Shown here in pieces: positions 16,606 to 25,600 of a stretch of 64,000 bases of DNA. The DNA comes from G963678255 sp963678255. GTDB taxonomy: Bacteria > Cloacimonadota > Cloacimonadia > Cloacimonadales > WRIO01. The position numbers were made by a program, and so were the translations under genes. Position 1 is the stretch's first letter, and each line of letters opens with the position of its first letter. The DNA lies in NCBI GenBank assembly GCA_963678255.2, contig CAXXTW010000002.1, positions 1 through 64,000 of the forward strand. Direction: 5' to 3'. The notes under the pieces were generated by a model, which searched no databases, was not told the origin of the DNA, and saw only the letters and a list, made by a program, of their open reading frames with translations.

Positions 16606-16909
16606 ACATCTTAATCCCCAATCTGAAAATAGATTTTATTTTTCCTTTATTTTATATGGATTATATAGAAATTAAAATACGTCTGTCATTTATAAATTGA
16701 TCTAACTAGTGATTTTTGTAACTACTCAGGTACCCTTCGTTAAGTGAATATTCTTTTCCAATAGAGCATACTATCCGAAAAGTCAGAGCCACTAGTCCGA
16801 AATTATAGAGCCAGCTCTCCGATGTAAGATCCACTTGTCATAATAAAAGATAATACTCCATTTTAATATATACACAAATTAAGTGTAAATACAAATTTGG
16901 AGGTCACAA

Positions 16910-18454
16910 ATGACCAATTATCGAGAGATACTACGCTTATACCGTCAAGGTATTAGTCTTCGTGGGATATCACGAAGTTTATCCTGTTCACGTAACACTG
17001 TGTCACAAGTCATTCAAAAAGCAAATGAAGCCGAATTAACCTGGCTTATTGCAGAAACCCTGACAAATCAACAAATCGAAATTCAGTTATTTCCTGATTT
17101 CTATTTAAGAAAACAGCAACAGGAACCAGATTTTGTTCAAATTCACAAGGATTTAGCCAAAAGTGGTGTAACATTATCTTTACTATGGCAAGAATATTCA
17201 GACACATGTAGAGATAAAGAACAAATACCCTACAAATATTCTCAGTTTTGTAAATTGTATAATGATTTTTCCGTAAAAACAAAAGCAACTATGCGTATCC
17301 ATCATAAACCTGGTGAGAAAATGGAGGTTGATTGGGCTGGTCAGACTGCAATGATAAAAAATAATATCACAGGATCTCCTATTAAAGTATACATATTTGT
17401 TGCAACACTTCCTTATAGCGGATATTCATATGTAGAAGGCTTTTTATCTATGAATACCGAAAGTTGGATTCAAGCACATATCAATGCGTTCAATTACTTC
17501 AATGGTGTTACTAAGATACTTGTTCCAGATAATCTAAAAACAGGAGTAGATAGGATTCATTGGTTTAATCCAGTCATAAACAGAGTCTACGGTGATATGG
17601 CAGCTTATTATGACACAGCCGTTATTCCTGCAAGAGTAAGGAAACCTAAAGATAAAGCAAGTGTAGAAGGAACGGTAGGCGTTATTTCGACATGGATAAC
17701 AGCCTCATTAAGGAATATCCTTTTTTTTACTCTTAATGAGTTAAATGAATTAATCAAAGAAAAGCTAAATGAGTTCAATAGAAAGCCTTTTCAAAAGAAG
17801 GAAGGAAGTCGTGAGAGTGTTTTTCTGGCAGAAGAACAAAATGAATTATTACCCTTGCCTTTATCAAAATATGAACTTGCCATATGGTCAAAAACAATTG
17901 TACAATATAATTACCATGTTTGTATAGATAAAATCAATTATTCAGTACCTTACGAATATATAAAGCATGAGTTAGACGTGAGAACTACCATTAAGACAAT
18001 AGAGATCTTTTATAATGGCAACAGAATAGCTTCACACATTAGAAAATATGGTAATGCAGGACAATATCAGACTTTCCCAGAACATATGCCAGAACAGCAT
18101 CAAAAATATCTTGAATGGAATACAGAAAAATTTATTGCGTGGTCAGATGAAATTGGATCAAACACAAAAGCTGTAATAAAAAGCATTATTTCCTCATGTA
18201 AAGTAGAGCAACAAAGCTATAGAACATGCATGACCTTATTGAAATCAGCTGATAAATATTCAGCAGAATGCCTTGAAAAAGCTTGCGAAAGAGCATTAAC
18301 CTATTCTCCTAATCCAGGAGTTAAAACAGTTTATCAGATTTTAAAAAGAGGATTTGATATGATATCTGTTTGTTTTGAACCTTCAGAAACAGTAGCACCG
18401 TCTTGTCATGGTTTAACCAGGGGTTCATCATATTATGGGAGGAAAAAGAAATGA
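16910..18454 (+). CDS. istA: IS21-family transposase IstA
   Basis: This 514-residue protein has an N-terminal helix-turn-helix (YRQGISLRGISRSLSCSRNT), a DDE integrase core with D141 (MEVDWAGQ), D207 (ILVPDNLK) and E253 (KDKASVEGTVG), and a C-terminal domain (INYSVPYEYI ...) of the IS21 type. The start has a GGAGG ribosome site. The stop overlaps the start of istB as ATGA, the usual translational coupling of this pair. Intact, so probably able to transpose. Confidence 0.96.
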   Translation: MTNYREILRLYRQGISLRGISRSLSCSRNTVSQVIQKANEAELTWLIAETLTNQQIEIQLFPDFYLRKQQQEPDFVQIHKDLAKSGVTLSLLWQEYSDTCRDKEQIPYKYSQFCKLYNDFSVKTKATMRIHHKPGEKMEVDWAGQTAMIKNNITGSPIKVYIFVATLPYSGYSYVEGFLSMNTESWIQAHINAFNYFNGVTKILVPDNLKTGVDRIHWFNPVINRVYGDMAAYYDTAVIPARVRKPKDKASVEGTVGVISTWITASLRNILFFTLNELNELIKEKLNEFNRKPFQKKEGSRESVFLAEEQNELLPLPLSKYELAIWSKTIVQYNYHVCIDKINYSVPYEYIKHELDVRTTIKTIEIFYNGNRIASHIRKYGNAGQYQTFPEHMPEQHQKYLEWNTEKFIAWSDEIGSNTKAVIKSIISSCKVEQQSYRTCMTLLKSADKYSAECLEKACERALTYSPNPGVKTVYQILKRGFDMISVCFEPSETVAPSCHGLTRGSSYYGRKKK

Positions 18455-19194
18455 TAGATCGTCAAACAATAAATCAATTGTATGAAATGCATTTAAGCAC
18501 TATGGCTGAAAGTTTTAAAGAACAAATAAAGGATCCGGCTTATAAACAATTATCTTTTGAAGAGAGATTTGCTTTTATAGTAGATAAAGAATGGATTAAC
18601 AGAAAGAACAACAAATTAGCAAAATTAATCAAAACTGCTAATTTAAAATTTACAAATGCTTGCATAGAAGATATAGAATATCACGATGACAGGAAAATCG
18701 ATAAACCATCAATATTGCGGTTATCAACATGTGAATATATAACATCAACATACAATATAATAATTACAGGGGCATCTGGAAGTGGCAAATCATATATTGC
18801 ATGTGCCTTAGGTATGTCTGCTTGTCGTAAATCATATTCAGTAAAATATATAAGACTACCAGAACTTTTTGATGAATTAGAAGTAGCAAGAGGAGAAGGT
18901 CGGTACAAAAAAGCAATAAATCAATACAAACAAGTAAAACTTTTGATAATAGACGAATGGTTATTAACTCCTCTTAGAGGACATGAAGCAAATGATCTGT
19001 TTGAAATAATCGAGTCTAGATATCAAAATGGTTCAACCATGTTTTGTTCTCAGTTTGAAATTGAAGGATGGCATGAGAAGATTGGACAAACAACTCTTGC
19101 GGATGCCATCCTTGATAGGATAGTTCATAATGCTTACGATATATTAATTGAGGGAAAAATGTCAATGAGAGAAAGAAAGGGGTTTAAAAAATAA
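18451..19194 (+). CDS. istB: IS21-family helper ATPase IstB
   Basis: This 247-residue AAA+ ATPase is related to DnaC. Walker A is GASGSGKS (107-114), Walker B LLIIDEW (164-170) and an arginine-containing sensor region follows (SRYQNGSTMFCSQF). It assembles on DNA and directs IstA to the target. The start at 18451 is chosen over an upstream in-frame ATG because GGGAGG precedes it and it gives the ATGA overlap with istA. Walker B has W in place of the more common DFG/L residue. Confidence 0.95.
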   Translation: MIDRQTINQLYEMHLSTMAESFKEQIKDPAYKQLSFEERFAFIVDKEWINRKNNKLAKLIKTANLKFTNACIEDIEYHDDRKIDKPSILRLSTCEYITSTYNIIITGASGSGKSYIACALGMSACRKSYSVKYIRLPELFDELEVARGEGRYKKAINQYKQVKLLIIDEWLLTPLRGHEANDLFEIIESRYQNGSTMFCSQFEIEGWHEKIGQTTLADAILDRIVHNAYDILIEGKMSMRERKGFKK

Positions 19195-19537
19195 TGATAA
19201 TTTGTCCGAGTAGTTTTACCGATCTCTCGGACAAATTTTTAATGAAAAGTAAGAGAGTTTTATGTGGCTCTCTTAACGGAGGCTTGGCTCAATAAATTCG
19301 GAGCATATGCTCTATTAAATCGGAACGTATGCTCTAAACGATCGGTATATTCATTAAGTTTTAAAAACACCATTTTTGTTATTTTTAATAAACATTTTTT
19401 GTTATAATCATGCCTTATTATTTACCTTTCCAATAATATATATTAAAACTTAGAATATACACAATATATTATAAAAAACTATCAATATTAATAAGAAATA
19501 CATTGACATATATAGTTAATTAATTCATTATGTACTT

Positions 19538-20944
19538 ATGGATTATAAAAGTAAATATTATGAAGCTAAAGCTGAAAATGACAGGCTTAAACTGGAAATT
19601 TGCCGGTTAAAAATCAGCATTGCAGAAGAAAGAGCTGAACTCAAAGAAGAAATCAGGCTTTTAAGTGAAAAGGTTGATTTCTTAATGAAAATTCTCGAAA
19701 AGAAAAATAACCCTAAGAACAGTAACAATTCATCAATACCTCCTTCGATGGACTTATCAAGAAAGAATAAAAGTACAAGAGAAAAAAGCAATAAGAAAAG
19801 CGGAGGACAGTCCGGTCATAATGGAAAAACCCTTTTACAAGTAAAAAATCCGGATCAGATTGTTGAATTAAAGGTAAATCAATGTCATTGTGGACATCAT
19901 TTTAATGATGATGAATTTAGATTAAATTCCAAACGACAGGTGATTGATATCCCTTCTATACAAGCATTCATCAAAGAATTTCAGCAATATTCATGCATTT
20001 GCCCTGATTGTAATAATAAATATCTGGCTGAATATCCTGAAAATGTTACGGCCCCGGTTCAGTACGGTGAAAACATTCAGACCATCGTTTCGTATTTGAA
20101 TGTTTACCAATGTATTCCATTTAAAAGAACAGCTCAGCTGTTGTCTGATGTTGTTAATATAAGAATTTCCCAGGGATCATTGAAAAACATATTAAGGAAA
20201 TTTGCTGATAAATCTAAGGTTATCTATGAGAGAATTAAAAAGAATCTGAGCTCCTCGAAAGTTGTTGGTTCTGATGAAACAAGCGTAAAGGTCAATGGTA
20301 AAAAAGGATGGATTTGGGCTTGGAGAGACATTAAGAATGTGTTTCTTGAATATTCTCATACCAGAGGATACGAGACAATTCAAAAAATATGGGAAAACGG
20401 TTTGCCTGAATCTGTGTTAGTTACGGACAGATTTTCCGCTCAGTTAAAAACGAAGGCTTTAAATCATCAGATTTGTCTGGCTCATATTCTTAGAGATCTA
20501 ACTTATATTGAGGAAAGAGAAAAGCATCCTTTTTCTACTGATTTCAAAAGCCTGGTAAAAGAAATTTTTCAATTCAAGCGAATCCAAACAATAGATTATG
20601 ACAGATCTTCTCCAGAAATGAAACACTTTGAAGATAAAATCAATATTCTACTGGCGATGACTATTTGCAAAAAAGAGTTTAAAGAAACCTCTACTCTTCA
20701 GAAATCTTTGATAAAAATCAGAGGATATATTTTGCCTTGTGTTTATGAAACAGTCATTCCTCCGGATAACAATGATTCAGAAAGAGCTCTTAGAAATGTT
20801 AAAGTTAAACTTAAAGTGTCTGGGCAGTTTAAAAATGGGGCTCAGGACTACTGTATCATTAGATCCGTTATTGATACTGCTAAAAAAAGAGGATTAAATA
20901 TCTTTGATATTCTGTCTAAAATCCCTGAACTTTCTCCCAGATAA
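19538..20944 (+). CDS. IS66-family transposase, copy 3
   Basis: 468 residues, identical in protein sequence to copies 1 and 2. The IS21 insertion lies in the element's left end, about 180 bp before this start, so the gene and its immediate leader are intact. It carries the leader variants of copy 1 (TTAAAACTTAG, CACAATATATT) but the CAGCTGTTGTCTG variant of copy 4. Confidence 0.95.
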   Translation: MDYKSKYYEAKAENDRLKLEICRLKISIAEERAELKEEIRLLSEKVDFLMKILEKKNNPKNSNNSSIPPSMDLSRKNKSTREKSNKKSGGQSGHNGKTLLQVKNPDQIVELKVNQCHCGHHFNDDEFRLNSKRQVIDIPSIQAFIKEFQQYSCICPDCNNKYLAEYPENVTAPVQYGENIQTIVSYLNVYQCIPFKRTAQLLSDVVNIRISQGSLKNILRKFADKSKVIYERIKKNLSSSKVVGSDETSVKVNGKKGWIWAWRDIKNVFLEYSHTRGYETIQKIWENGLPESVLVTDRFSAQLKTKALNHQICLAHILRDLTYIEEREKHPFSTDFKSLVKEIFQFKRIQTIDYDRSSPEMKHFEDKINILLAMTICKKEFKETSTLQKSLIKIRGYILPCVYETVIPPDNNDSERALRNVKVKLKVSGQFKNGAQDYCIIRSVIDTAKKRGLNIFDILSKIPELSPR

Positions 20945-20990
20945 TATTAATACCTGAGTAGTTACTGATTTTTCAATATTTACATTTTTA

Positions 20991-21017
20991 TTGACAATAA
21001 TATTTAATTTATATCAT
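20991..21017 (+). promoter_or_regulatory. Possible promoter of the TPR lipoprotein
   Basis: TTGACA (20991-20996) and TATCAT (21012-21017), 15 bp apart, ~34 bp before the start. Spacing is short. It lies just downstream of the right end of IS66 copy 3. Confidence 0.4.
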
Positions 21018-21050
21018 TTGATAAGTATATTAAAAATATGGAGATTATTT

Positions 21051-21893
21051 ATGAAAAATATTTTGTTTATTTACCTTCTATTCATTATATCTTGTTCAGC
21101 AAATTATGAAATTAGCCAATCTAATTTGGTTCCAATGTACGGTCATATTAACAAAACTGATAATTTTTTACAAGCGGATGATCACTTTATTCAGACTGCA
21201 ATATCTGAATGTGGTACTAGGGAAAAAGCTGCTCAAGAGTATGCTAATATTGCCTGGGCTTATCTATCAAAAAATGACAATTCAACAGCAATGAAAAGAT
21301 TTAACCAAGTATGGCTATTGGATTCTCTTAATACCAATGCATATTTTGGTTTTTCAGCCTGTTATGAGTTAAGCGGAAAATCAGGGAAAGAATATTTTAT
21401 AATTGGTAAGAAGTTTGACCAAAATAATGAAATTGAAATCAAATATTATAAGCTTTTAAGCTTGATTTACCCATATTACTATAATAATAATGACAAATCA
21501 TTAGAATGTTGTAATAATCTTCTAGAAATTGATAAAGATAATCATTTTGCTTTACAACAAAGAGGACATCTATACGTAGTAAAAGAAAAATGGGATTTAG
21601 CAGTTAATGACTTTATAAACGCTGAGAAGATTGATACTTTGACAAGTGAATCATATAATGATTGTGCTTATTCCTATGAACAATTAAGAAAATATTATGA
21701 TGCTTTAATTTTTTATGAGAAATCTAATAAGGTAAACCCACAATTTATACAACCTCTCTATAATGCTGCCTTGTTGTTAGTAAAGTTAAAAAATTATCCA
21801 GAAGCCTTAGAGAAAATAAATAAGTGTATTCAACTCAAGCCAAATGTTAATGAATTTAAAGAATTAAAGTCTATGATTGAAAAGAAAGAATAA
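21051..21893 (+). CDS. TPR-repeat lipoprotein
   Basis: This 280-residue protein starts at ATG 21051 (GGAG 8 bases upstream). An upstream in-frame ATG would add 20 residues ahead of the signal peptide. The signal peptide KNILFIYLLFIISC has the lipidated Cys in IISC. From ~60 onward tetratricopeptide repeats are visible: QEYANIAWAYLSKNDNSTAM, FALQQRGHLYVVKEKWDLAV, SYNDCAYSYEQLRKYYDALI, FIQPLYNAALLLVKLKNYPE. TPR lipoproteins act as scaffolds on the inner face of the outer membrane. It may belong with the exported genes at 12-15 kb, from which IS insertions now separate it. Confidence 0.82.
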   Translation: MKNILFIYLLFIISCSANYEISQSNLVPMYGHINKTDNFLQADDHFIQTAISECGTREKAAQEYANIAWAYLSKNDNSTAMKRFNQVWLLDSLNTNAYFGFSACYELSGKSGKEYFIIGKKFDQNNEIEIKYYKLLSLIYPYYYNNNDKSLECCNNLLEIDKDNHFALQQRGHLYVVKEKWDLAVNDFINAEKIDTLTSESYNDCAYSYEQLRKYYDALIFYEKSNKVNPQFIQPLYNAALLLVKLKNYPEALEKINKCIQLKPNVNEFKELKSMIEKKE

Positions 21894-21972
21894 TGTTTTG
21901 GCGACATTACAAGTTATAGGTATATAATCAAACCTCTAATTCTCACCGACTTTTTTAGACACACAAGGATAA

Positions 21973-22002
21973 ATCAGGTCGAGAATTATCACTCGACCTG
22001 AT
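21973..22002. terminator. Hairpin between converging genes
   Basis: A perfect 11-bp stem ATCAGGTCGAG/CTCGACCTGAT with an 8-base loop between the TPR lipoprotein and the minus-strand hydrolase gene. T-runs are short on both sides, so termination strength is uncertain. Confidence 0.55.
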
Positions 22003-22080
22003 AAAACATAAATCTGCTTTTAGAGTTCTATTAAAGCACCAAATGATTTCTCGAGACTCTAACCTAAGAATAATGATGAC

Positions 22081-22830
22081 TTAAAGAATAATTGTTTCTG
22101 CGTTTTCAGGTATGAGTAACCTGCTTTCATCAATTGATTGTGCTCTGGCTTCGTTTCTTAATATTTCACGTGTCACCAGACAATGATCTAAAGAATCCAT
22201 ATGAATGGCTACGACTTTCTCTTCTGGACATAAACCTAACATTTCAATGGTTTCTTCTGCATCCATTAGAATGGCTTCAAAGACTGGAATAATTGCTCCA
22301 CCAGAATGTGTAATGATTACTTCAGGTTGATGAGTCTTCAACACGTCTCTAACTTCATCGCAAAGAATGCTGTCTCCAACCCAATAGACAATTGGCTCAC
22401 CTTGAGCTTTTAAAACAAAACCTGAAACTGTTCCCATCATTTCTAGAATAGGTCCTTTACCGTGAAGCCCAGCTGTACGAATGATTTCGATACCTTCAAC
22501 TAAGACTTGTTGATGAATTGGAATGACTTTCACAAAACCCTCATTCTTCAGAAATATTTCATCCTCAGACTGGCAATAAATTGGTAATGTTTTATTCAAA
22601 ACTTCTCCTGCCTTATCATCGAAATGATCTGGATGGGTATGTGAAACCAAAAGGAAATCAATACCATCTGTAATTTCTTCAATGCTCATGGGTAATTCAA
22701 CAATTGGATTTGGAGCTATTCCTGCAAATGAACGAATAACCCCTTTGCTTGATAACATTGGATCAGTAAGTATGGTTTTACCATTGTACTTGATTTTCAT
22801 GGTTGCGTTTCTGATTAGTGTAATTTGCAT
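22081..22830 (-). CDS. Metallo-beta-lactamase-fold hydrolase (UlaG-like)
   Basis: This 249-residue protein has the metal-binding HxHxDH motif (SHTHPDHFDD, near residue 64), the N-terminal strand pattern MQITLIRNATMKIKYNGKTILTDPM, and later VYWVGDSI and AIHMDSLDHC, which would supply the remaining metal ligands. These match the UlaG/YddR-type branch, enzymes acting on lactones, phosphoesters or similar; the substrate is not readable. AAGGAGG precedes the ATG. The ribosome site directly abuts an inverted copy of the 70-bp repeat at 22843-22915, so the repeat has placed itself in, or supplies, the 5' untranslated region. Confidence 0.82.
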   Translation of the reverse strand: MQITLIRNATMKIKYNGKTILTDPMLSSKGVIRSFAGIAPNPIVELPMSIEEITDGIDFLLVSHTHPDHFDDKAGEVLNKTLPIYCQSEDEIFLKNEGFVKVIPIHQQVLVEGIEIIRTAGLHGKGPILEMMGTVSGFVLKAQGEPIVYWVGDSILCDEVRDVLKTHQPEVIITHSGGAIIPVFEAILMDAEETIEMLGLCPEEKVVAIHMDSLDHCLVTREILRNEARAQSIDESRLLIPENAETIIL

Positions 22831-22842
22831 GTAATCCTCCTT

Positions 22843-22915
22843 TGAAACACCTTGTGTATTTGTCTATTTTAATTAATTAATCAATCCATAAAATATATTA
22901 AATATCCAGGTATCA
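22843..22915 (-). repeat. 70-bp interspersed repeat, inverted copy
   Basis: Reverse complement of ~6173-6244 (ATACCTGGATATTTAATATA ... ACAAGGTGTTTCA) with few differences. The two copies face each other across ~16 kb of IS-rich DNA. Confidence 0.85.
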
Positions 22916-23217
22916 ATCACGTAAAAAACTTATTTCATTAAAAAATATAAAGTCTTTTTCACCTTTTATTATTTTTCTCATACAGTCATACAACCTTTTT
23001 CAGAAAATGACTTAATAATTGAACAAATCAGATTAGATTTTCATAATGAAAATAGTTTTTGAATATATAACTAAATCTGGAGAATTTTAATTATTTTCCA
23101 AGATGCGGTTAATGTATTATTCTTTTGTTATTGAGAGACGTTATCGAAACGATACTTTCCCCTCTTTTACTAGTAAATGACTGGCACCAATAAGACATCA
23201 CTTCCTGAAAAATGGAG

Positions 23218-23334
23218 CGAGGACAGCTTGTCCTCGAAAGAGAGATACTTTCTTCAAACTATCAGATTCACTGGATATGTTCGAATTTGCATCAGAGATG
23301 CGTTATGTGTATTACCCAGTTTGTAAGATCTGGG
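23218..23334 (+). repeat. Composite repeat R2 + R1, copy 3
   Basis: Palindrome at 23218-23236 and R1 unit at 23289-23334. The first hairpin loop reads AGA in place of ATC, and the unit has ATTACCCAGTTTGTAAG, a more diverged version. Confidence 0.85.
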
Positions 23335-23911
23335 AAAGATCTATTATATTGTTGGAAATACTCCTACGATCAAAATCATAAGGTGCCTATATTCCATTTC
23401 TCTGGAACTAAAATAACTACTTTTAAATCTATTTCAACAAAGATGATGGATCAATTATAAGTCTTTTTGATCTTCAGACACAAAAATAACTGATTCTAAA
23501 AGGGAAAAGCTTATCAAAGTTGGTTTATGTTTTAAACAGAGAAACAGAAAGCAGGCATCAAGGACTACATGTAAATGAGATCTATATTGCAGATAACGTC
23601 ATTTCCTTGCCACCTTTACCAATTATCGTATTAAATATTAAGAATTGGAGAATGGGAAATTGATGCACTTGCTCAATTCATTAGAAAGTATTGCTAGATT
23701 TGAAATTAACTCAAAATATTATGATAGTTTTCTGAGCGATGCTTCTGGTAAAACCTATGATAGAATTGAAACTATATCATTAGTTCTGTCAGAGCAATTT
23801 TGGTTAAAAATTGATAGAAGAAAATGAGAGTTGTGTGATGAATATCGGTTGATGACTTGCCTCATAATTGAGATATCAATTAAGCACAAAATTGGTAAAT
23901 AGTATCTCAAA
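23335..23911. other. Intergenic, no supported gene
   Basis: A 60-codon plus-strand frame (23645-23827) begins at TTG without a convincing ribosome site and resembles nothing recognised. Short decayed-looking coding stretches (e.g. around 23380-23457) may be remnants. Nothing else seen. Confidence 0.35.
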
Positions 23912-24499
23912 TTAATTGGTTATGTTTTTAAACCATTGAATATGCCCATTCATCTCTTGATCATCTTTTATAATTCCTGTCTCTTTGCTTAAAAATGCAG
24001 CGAACTCAATAAATGCCTGACCTTTGGCTGTAATAATGTTTCCATCTTTTACAACAGATTCATCTACTAATATTGCTTGATTAAAATATTTGTAACTTTC
24101 ATCTGTTTCTTTAACTCCTGCTGAATTACCAGTACATCGTATTCCATCTAAAAACCCATATCGTGCCAGTAATTCTGTTCCACCACAAATTGCAGCTATT
24201 GTCTTTTCTTTTTCGATTAATTCTCCAATAAAAGTTTTAAGTGTTTTATTATTCTGTAAAAAAGCCGGCTCACCACCAGGAATAATCAATAAATCAAGAT
24301 CATCTGTATTTACATCAGATATCAATTTATCAGGTAAAAATCGCTGATTCCCATCACTTTTATATTCTCTGTTTTCTAATGCAATAGTATTGATACCTAA
24401 ACGGCTCAACATTAAAAATACTAATACTACTTCAAATTCTACAAATCCATCGTAATAGAGTACAGAGATATTTATTAGTTCTGATGATAGAATTCTCAT
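23912..24499 (-). CDS. DJ-1/PfpI-family (class I glutamine amidotransferase-like) protein
   Basis: This 195-residue protein has the DJ-1/PfpI fold: ISVLYYDGFVEFEVVLV at the start with the conserved acidic residue, DLLIIPGGEPAF in the middle and the nucleophile elbow AAICGGTELLA with the cysteine near residue 105. Members include chaperone, glyoxalase and transcription-regulator types; the short length without an AraC domain favours an enzyme or chaperone. Its start overlaps the methyltransferase stop as ATGA, so the two are co-translated. Confidence 0.82.
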   Translation of the reverse strand: MRILSSELINISVLYYDGFVEFEVVLVFLMLSRLGINTIALENREYKSDGNQRFLPDKLISDVNTDDLDLLIIPGGEPAFLQNNKTLKTFIGELIEKEKTIAAICGGTELLARYGFLDGIRCTGNSAGVKETDESYKYFNQAILVDESVVKDGNIITAKGQAFIEFAAFLSKETGIIKDDQEMNGHIQWFKNITN

Positions 24500-25227
24500 T
24501 TTTGTGCCAATACATAGAATACATCTGAATAATCCACTTTATCATCAACCAATAATTTTTCTTCTAATTGAAATAATGGAAGCCATATGGATTTCATATA
24601 ATCAGAAGAATTCTGATTTATTAATGATTGAATCTTTCTGTTTTTTTCTAAGAAGAAAGATTGATCTTCATTAATCTCCTCTTCTGATAAAGGATCATTT
24701 AACAAAGAAATTGATTCAATCTTAACAGGAATAGCCTGAAACAAGTCTTTTACTTCATCTATCGTGTAATGATGACGATGATAGCTCCCTTTAACAGCAC
24801 TTTGAATTTCTCCAACAAAAGAAGAAATAGCTTTTGATATTTTTGCGCGGGTCGATGTTATAAACAAGTGATCAATTAGAAGAAAATAGCCATTAGTCAA
24901 CAACGAAGAACACATTTTATTGATTTCTGTTATGGGATATTGAAAATGATGTAAAGCAAAAGTAGATACTATCATATCAAAGTGATAGCCTTCAGGATTT
25001 TTATCAAATATATCTTTGTCTAGAAACTCAATGTTTCTATTATCAATAACTATAATATCATATTTTGAAAAATAGTCAATTCCAACAAACCTAACTTCAG
25101 GATTCTCCTTTTGAAGGCTATCCAGAAATTCTCCATTTCCACAACCATAATCACAAACAGTTTTAATTTTTTTACTTTTTATAATTTCTGAACATATTGC
25201 TTTGAATTGCAAGTGTTTGCTTGACAT
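24496..25227 (-). CDS. Class I SAM-dependent methyltransferase
   Basis: This 243-residue protein has motif I VCDYGCGNGEFLDSL near residue 27, motif II acidic segment VRFVGIDYF, and FDMIVSTFALHHFQYPITEI (motif IV/post), the pattern of small-molecule methyltransferases. The C-terminal half is helical and may form the substrate lid. The start at 25227 is chosen because AAGGAG lies 5 bases upstream; a longer frame adds seven residues without support. Substrate unknown. The pairing with a DJ-1-like protein may indicate a detoxification or metabolite-repair unit. Confidence 0.82.
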   Translation of the reverse strand: MSSKHLQFKAICSEIIKSKKIKTVCDYGCGNGEFLDSLQKENPEVRFVGIDYFSKYDIIVIDNRNIEFLDKDIFDKNPEGYHFDMIVSTFALHHFQYPITEINKMCSSLLTNGYFLLIDHLFITSTRAKISKAISSFVGEIQSAVKGSYHRHHYTIDEVKDLFQAIPVKIESISLLNDPLSEEEINEDQSFFLEKNRKIQSLINQNSSDYMKSIWLPLFQLEEKLLVDDKVDYSDVFYVLAQK

Positions 25228-25600
25228 AACCACTCCTTTATCATACACTAAATTTTCTGTTTTTTTACATTAATTATACAATAATTAATAACTCAAGTAT
25301 TAGAAGAAGAACAGACTTGTCAAATATAAATTCTGTTTTTAATAATATTTTGTTTTACTGTTTTTGGAAAATAAAAAGTAAGTAAAACATTCTAAATCAA
25401 TATCATCTGAACATAATGCTTGTTTTTCTATTGCTTTGATAAATTATCGCGATGGTGCTGAGGACATAGAAATATTTTAAGGATTATTATCATGATTTAT
25501 CTTTTCACTATAAATTAAGACTTGACTGATAATTTAGTAATTATTATTTTGAGATTGTAATGATTAGATTTATTTAAAATGAAAAGTAATAGAGGTTAAA
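25228..25600. other. Divergent intergenic region
   Basis: About 370 bp between divergent genes. It must hold promoters for both; no strong consensus was found. Confidence 0.4.

Larger units (their letters stand above)
14408..16675 (+). pseudogene. Predicted outer-membrane protein gene disrupted by IS66 copy 2
   Basis: The visible frame begins MKHRYTFFLFWMFYIGLFGI (signal peptide) and runs to 14993. There IS66 copy 2 enters and adds ten foreign codons (TAA at 15017-15019). Removing the element and one ACATCTTA copy restores a 215-residue protein whose end, SENRFYFSFILYGLYRN, looks like a terminal beta-strand with an aromatic near the C-terminus. Alternating strands such as YKIGIGYTFPIS, YSIFFAIDFANSYIF and GAGIKLCFYNFGAELGYE support a small barrel. 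Disruption removes the last strand, so function is probably lost. Confidence 0.75.
16745..19353 (+). mobile_element. IS21-family element (2609 bp)
   Basis: Begins TGAATATTC and ends TATATTCA, flanked by TTAAG (16740-16744, 19354-19358). Both ends carry several spaced copies of a motif like AGAGCATAC...TCCGA. On the left these are near 16762, 16785 and 16811; on the right near 19331 and 19308 in reverse. Such multiple terminal repeats are a hallmark of IS21 and likely bind IstA. Confidence 0.92.
16718..20965 (+). mobile_element. IS66-family element, copy 3, interrupted by IS21
   Basis: The left 27 bp (16718-16744, GTAACTACTCAGG...) are separated from the rest (19359-20965) by an IS21 element. 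Outer 8-bp duplication TGATTTTT at 16710-16717 and 20966-20973. The right end lands 25 bp upstream of the TTGACA of the TPR-lipoprotein promoter. Confidence 0.93.

Noticed and set aside
23645..23827. 60-residue ORF
   Set aside because: TTG start without a ribosome site and no similarity recognised.
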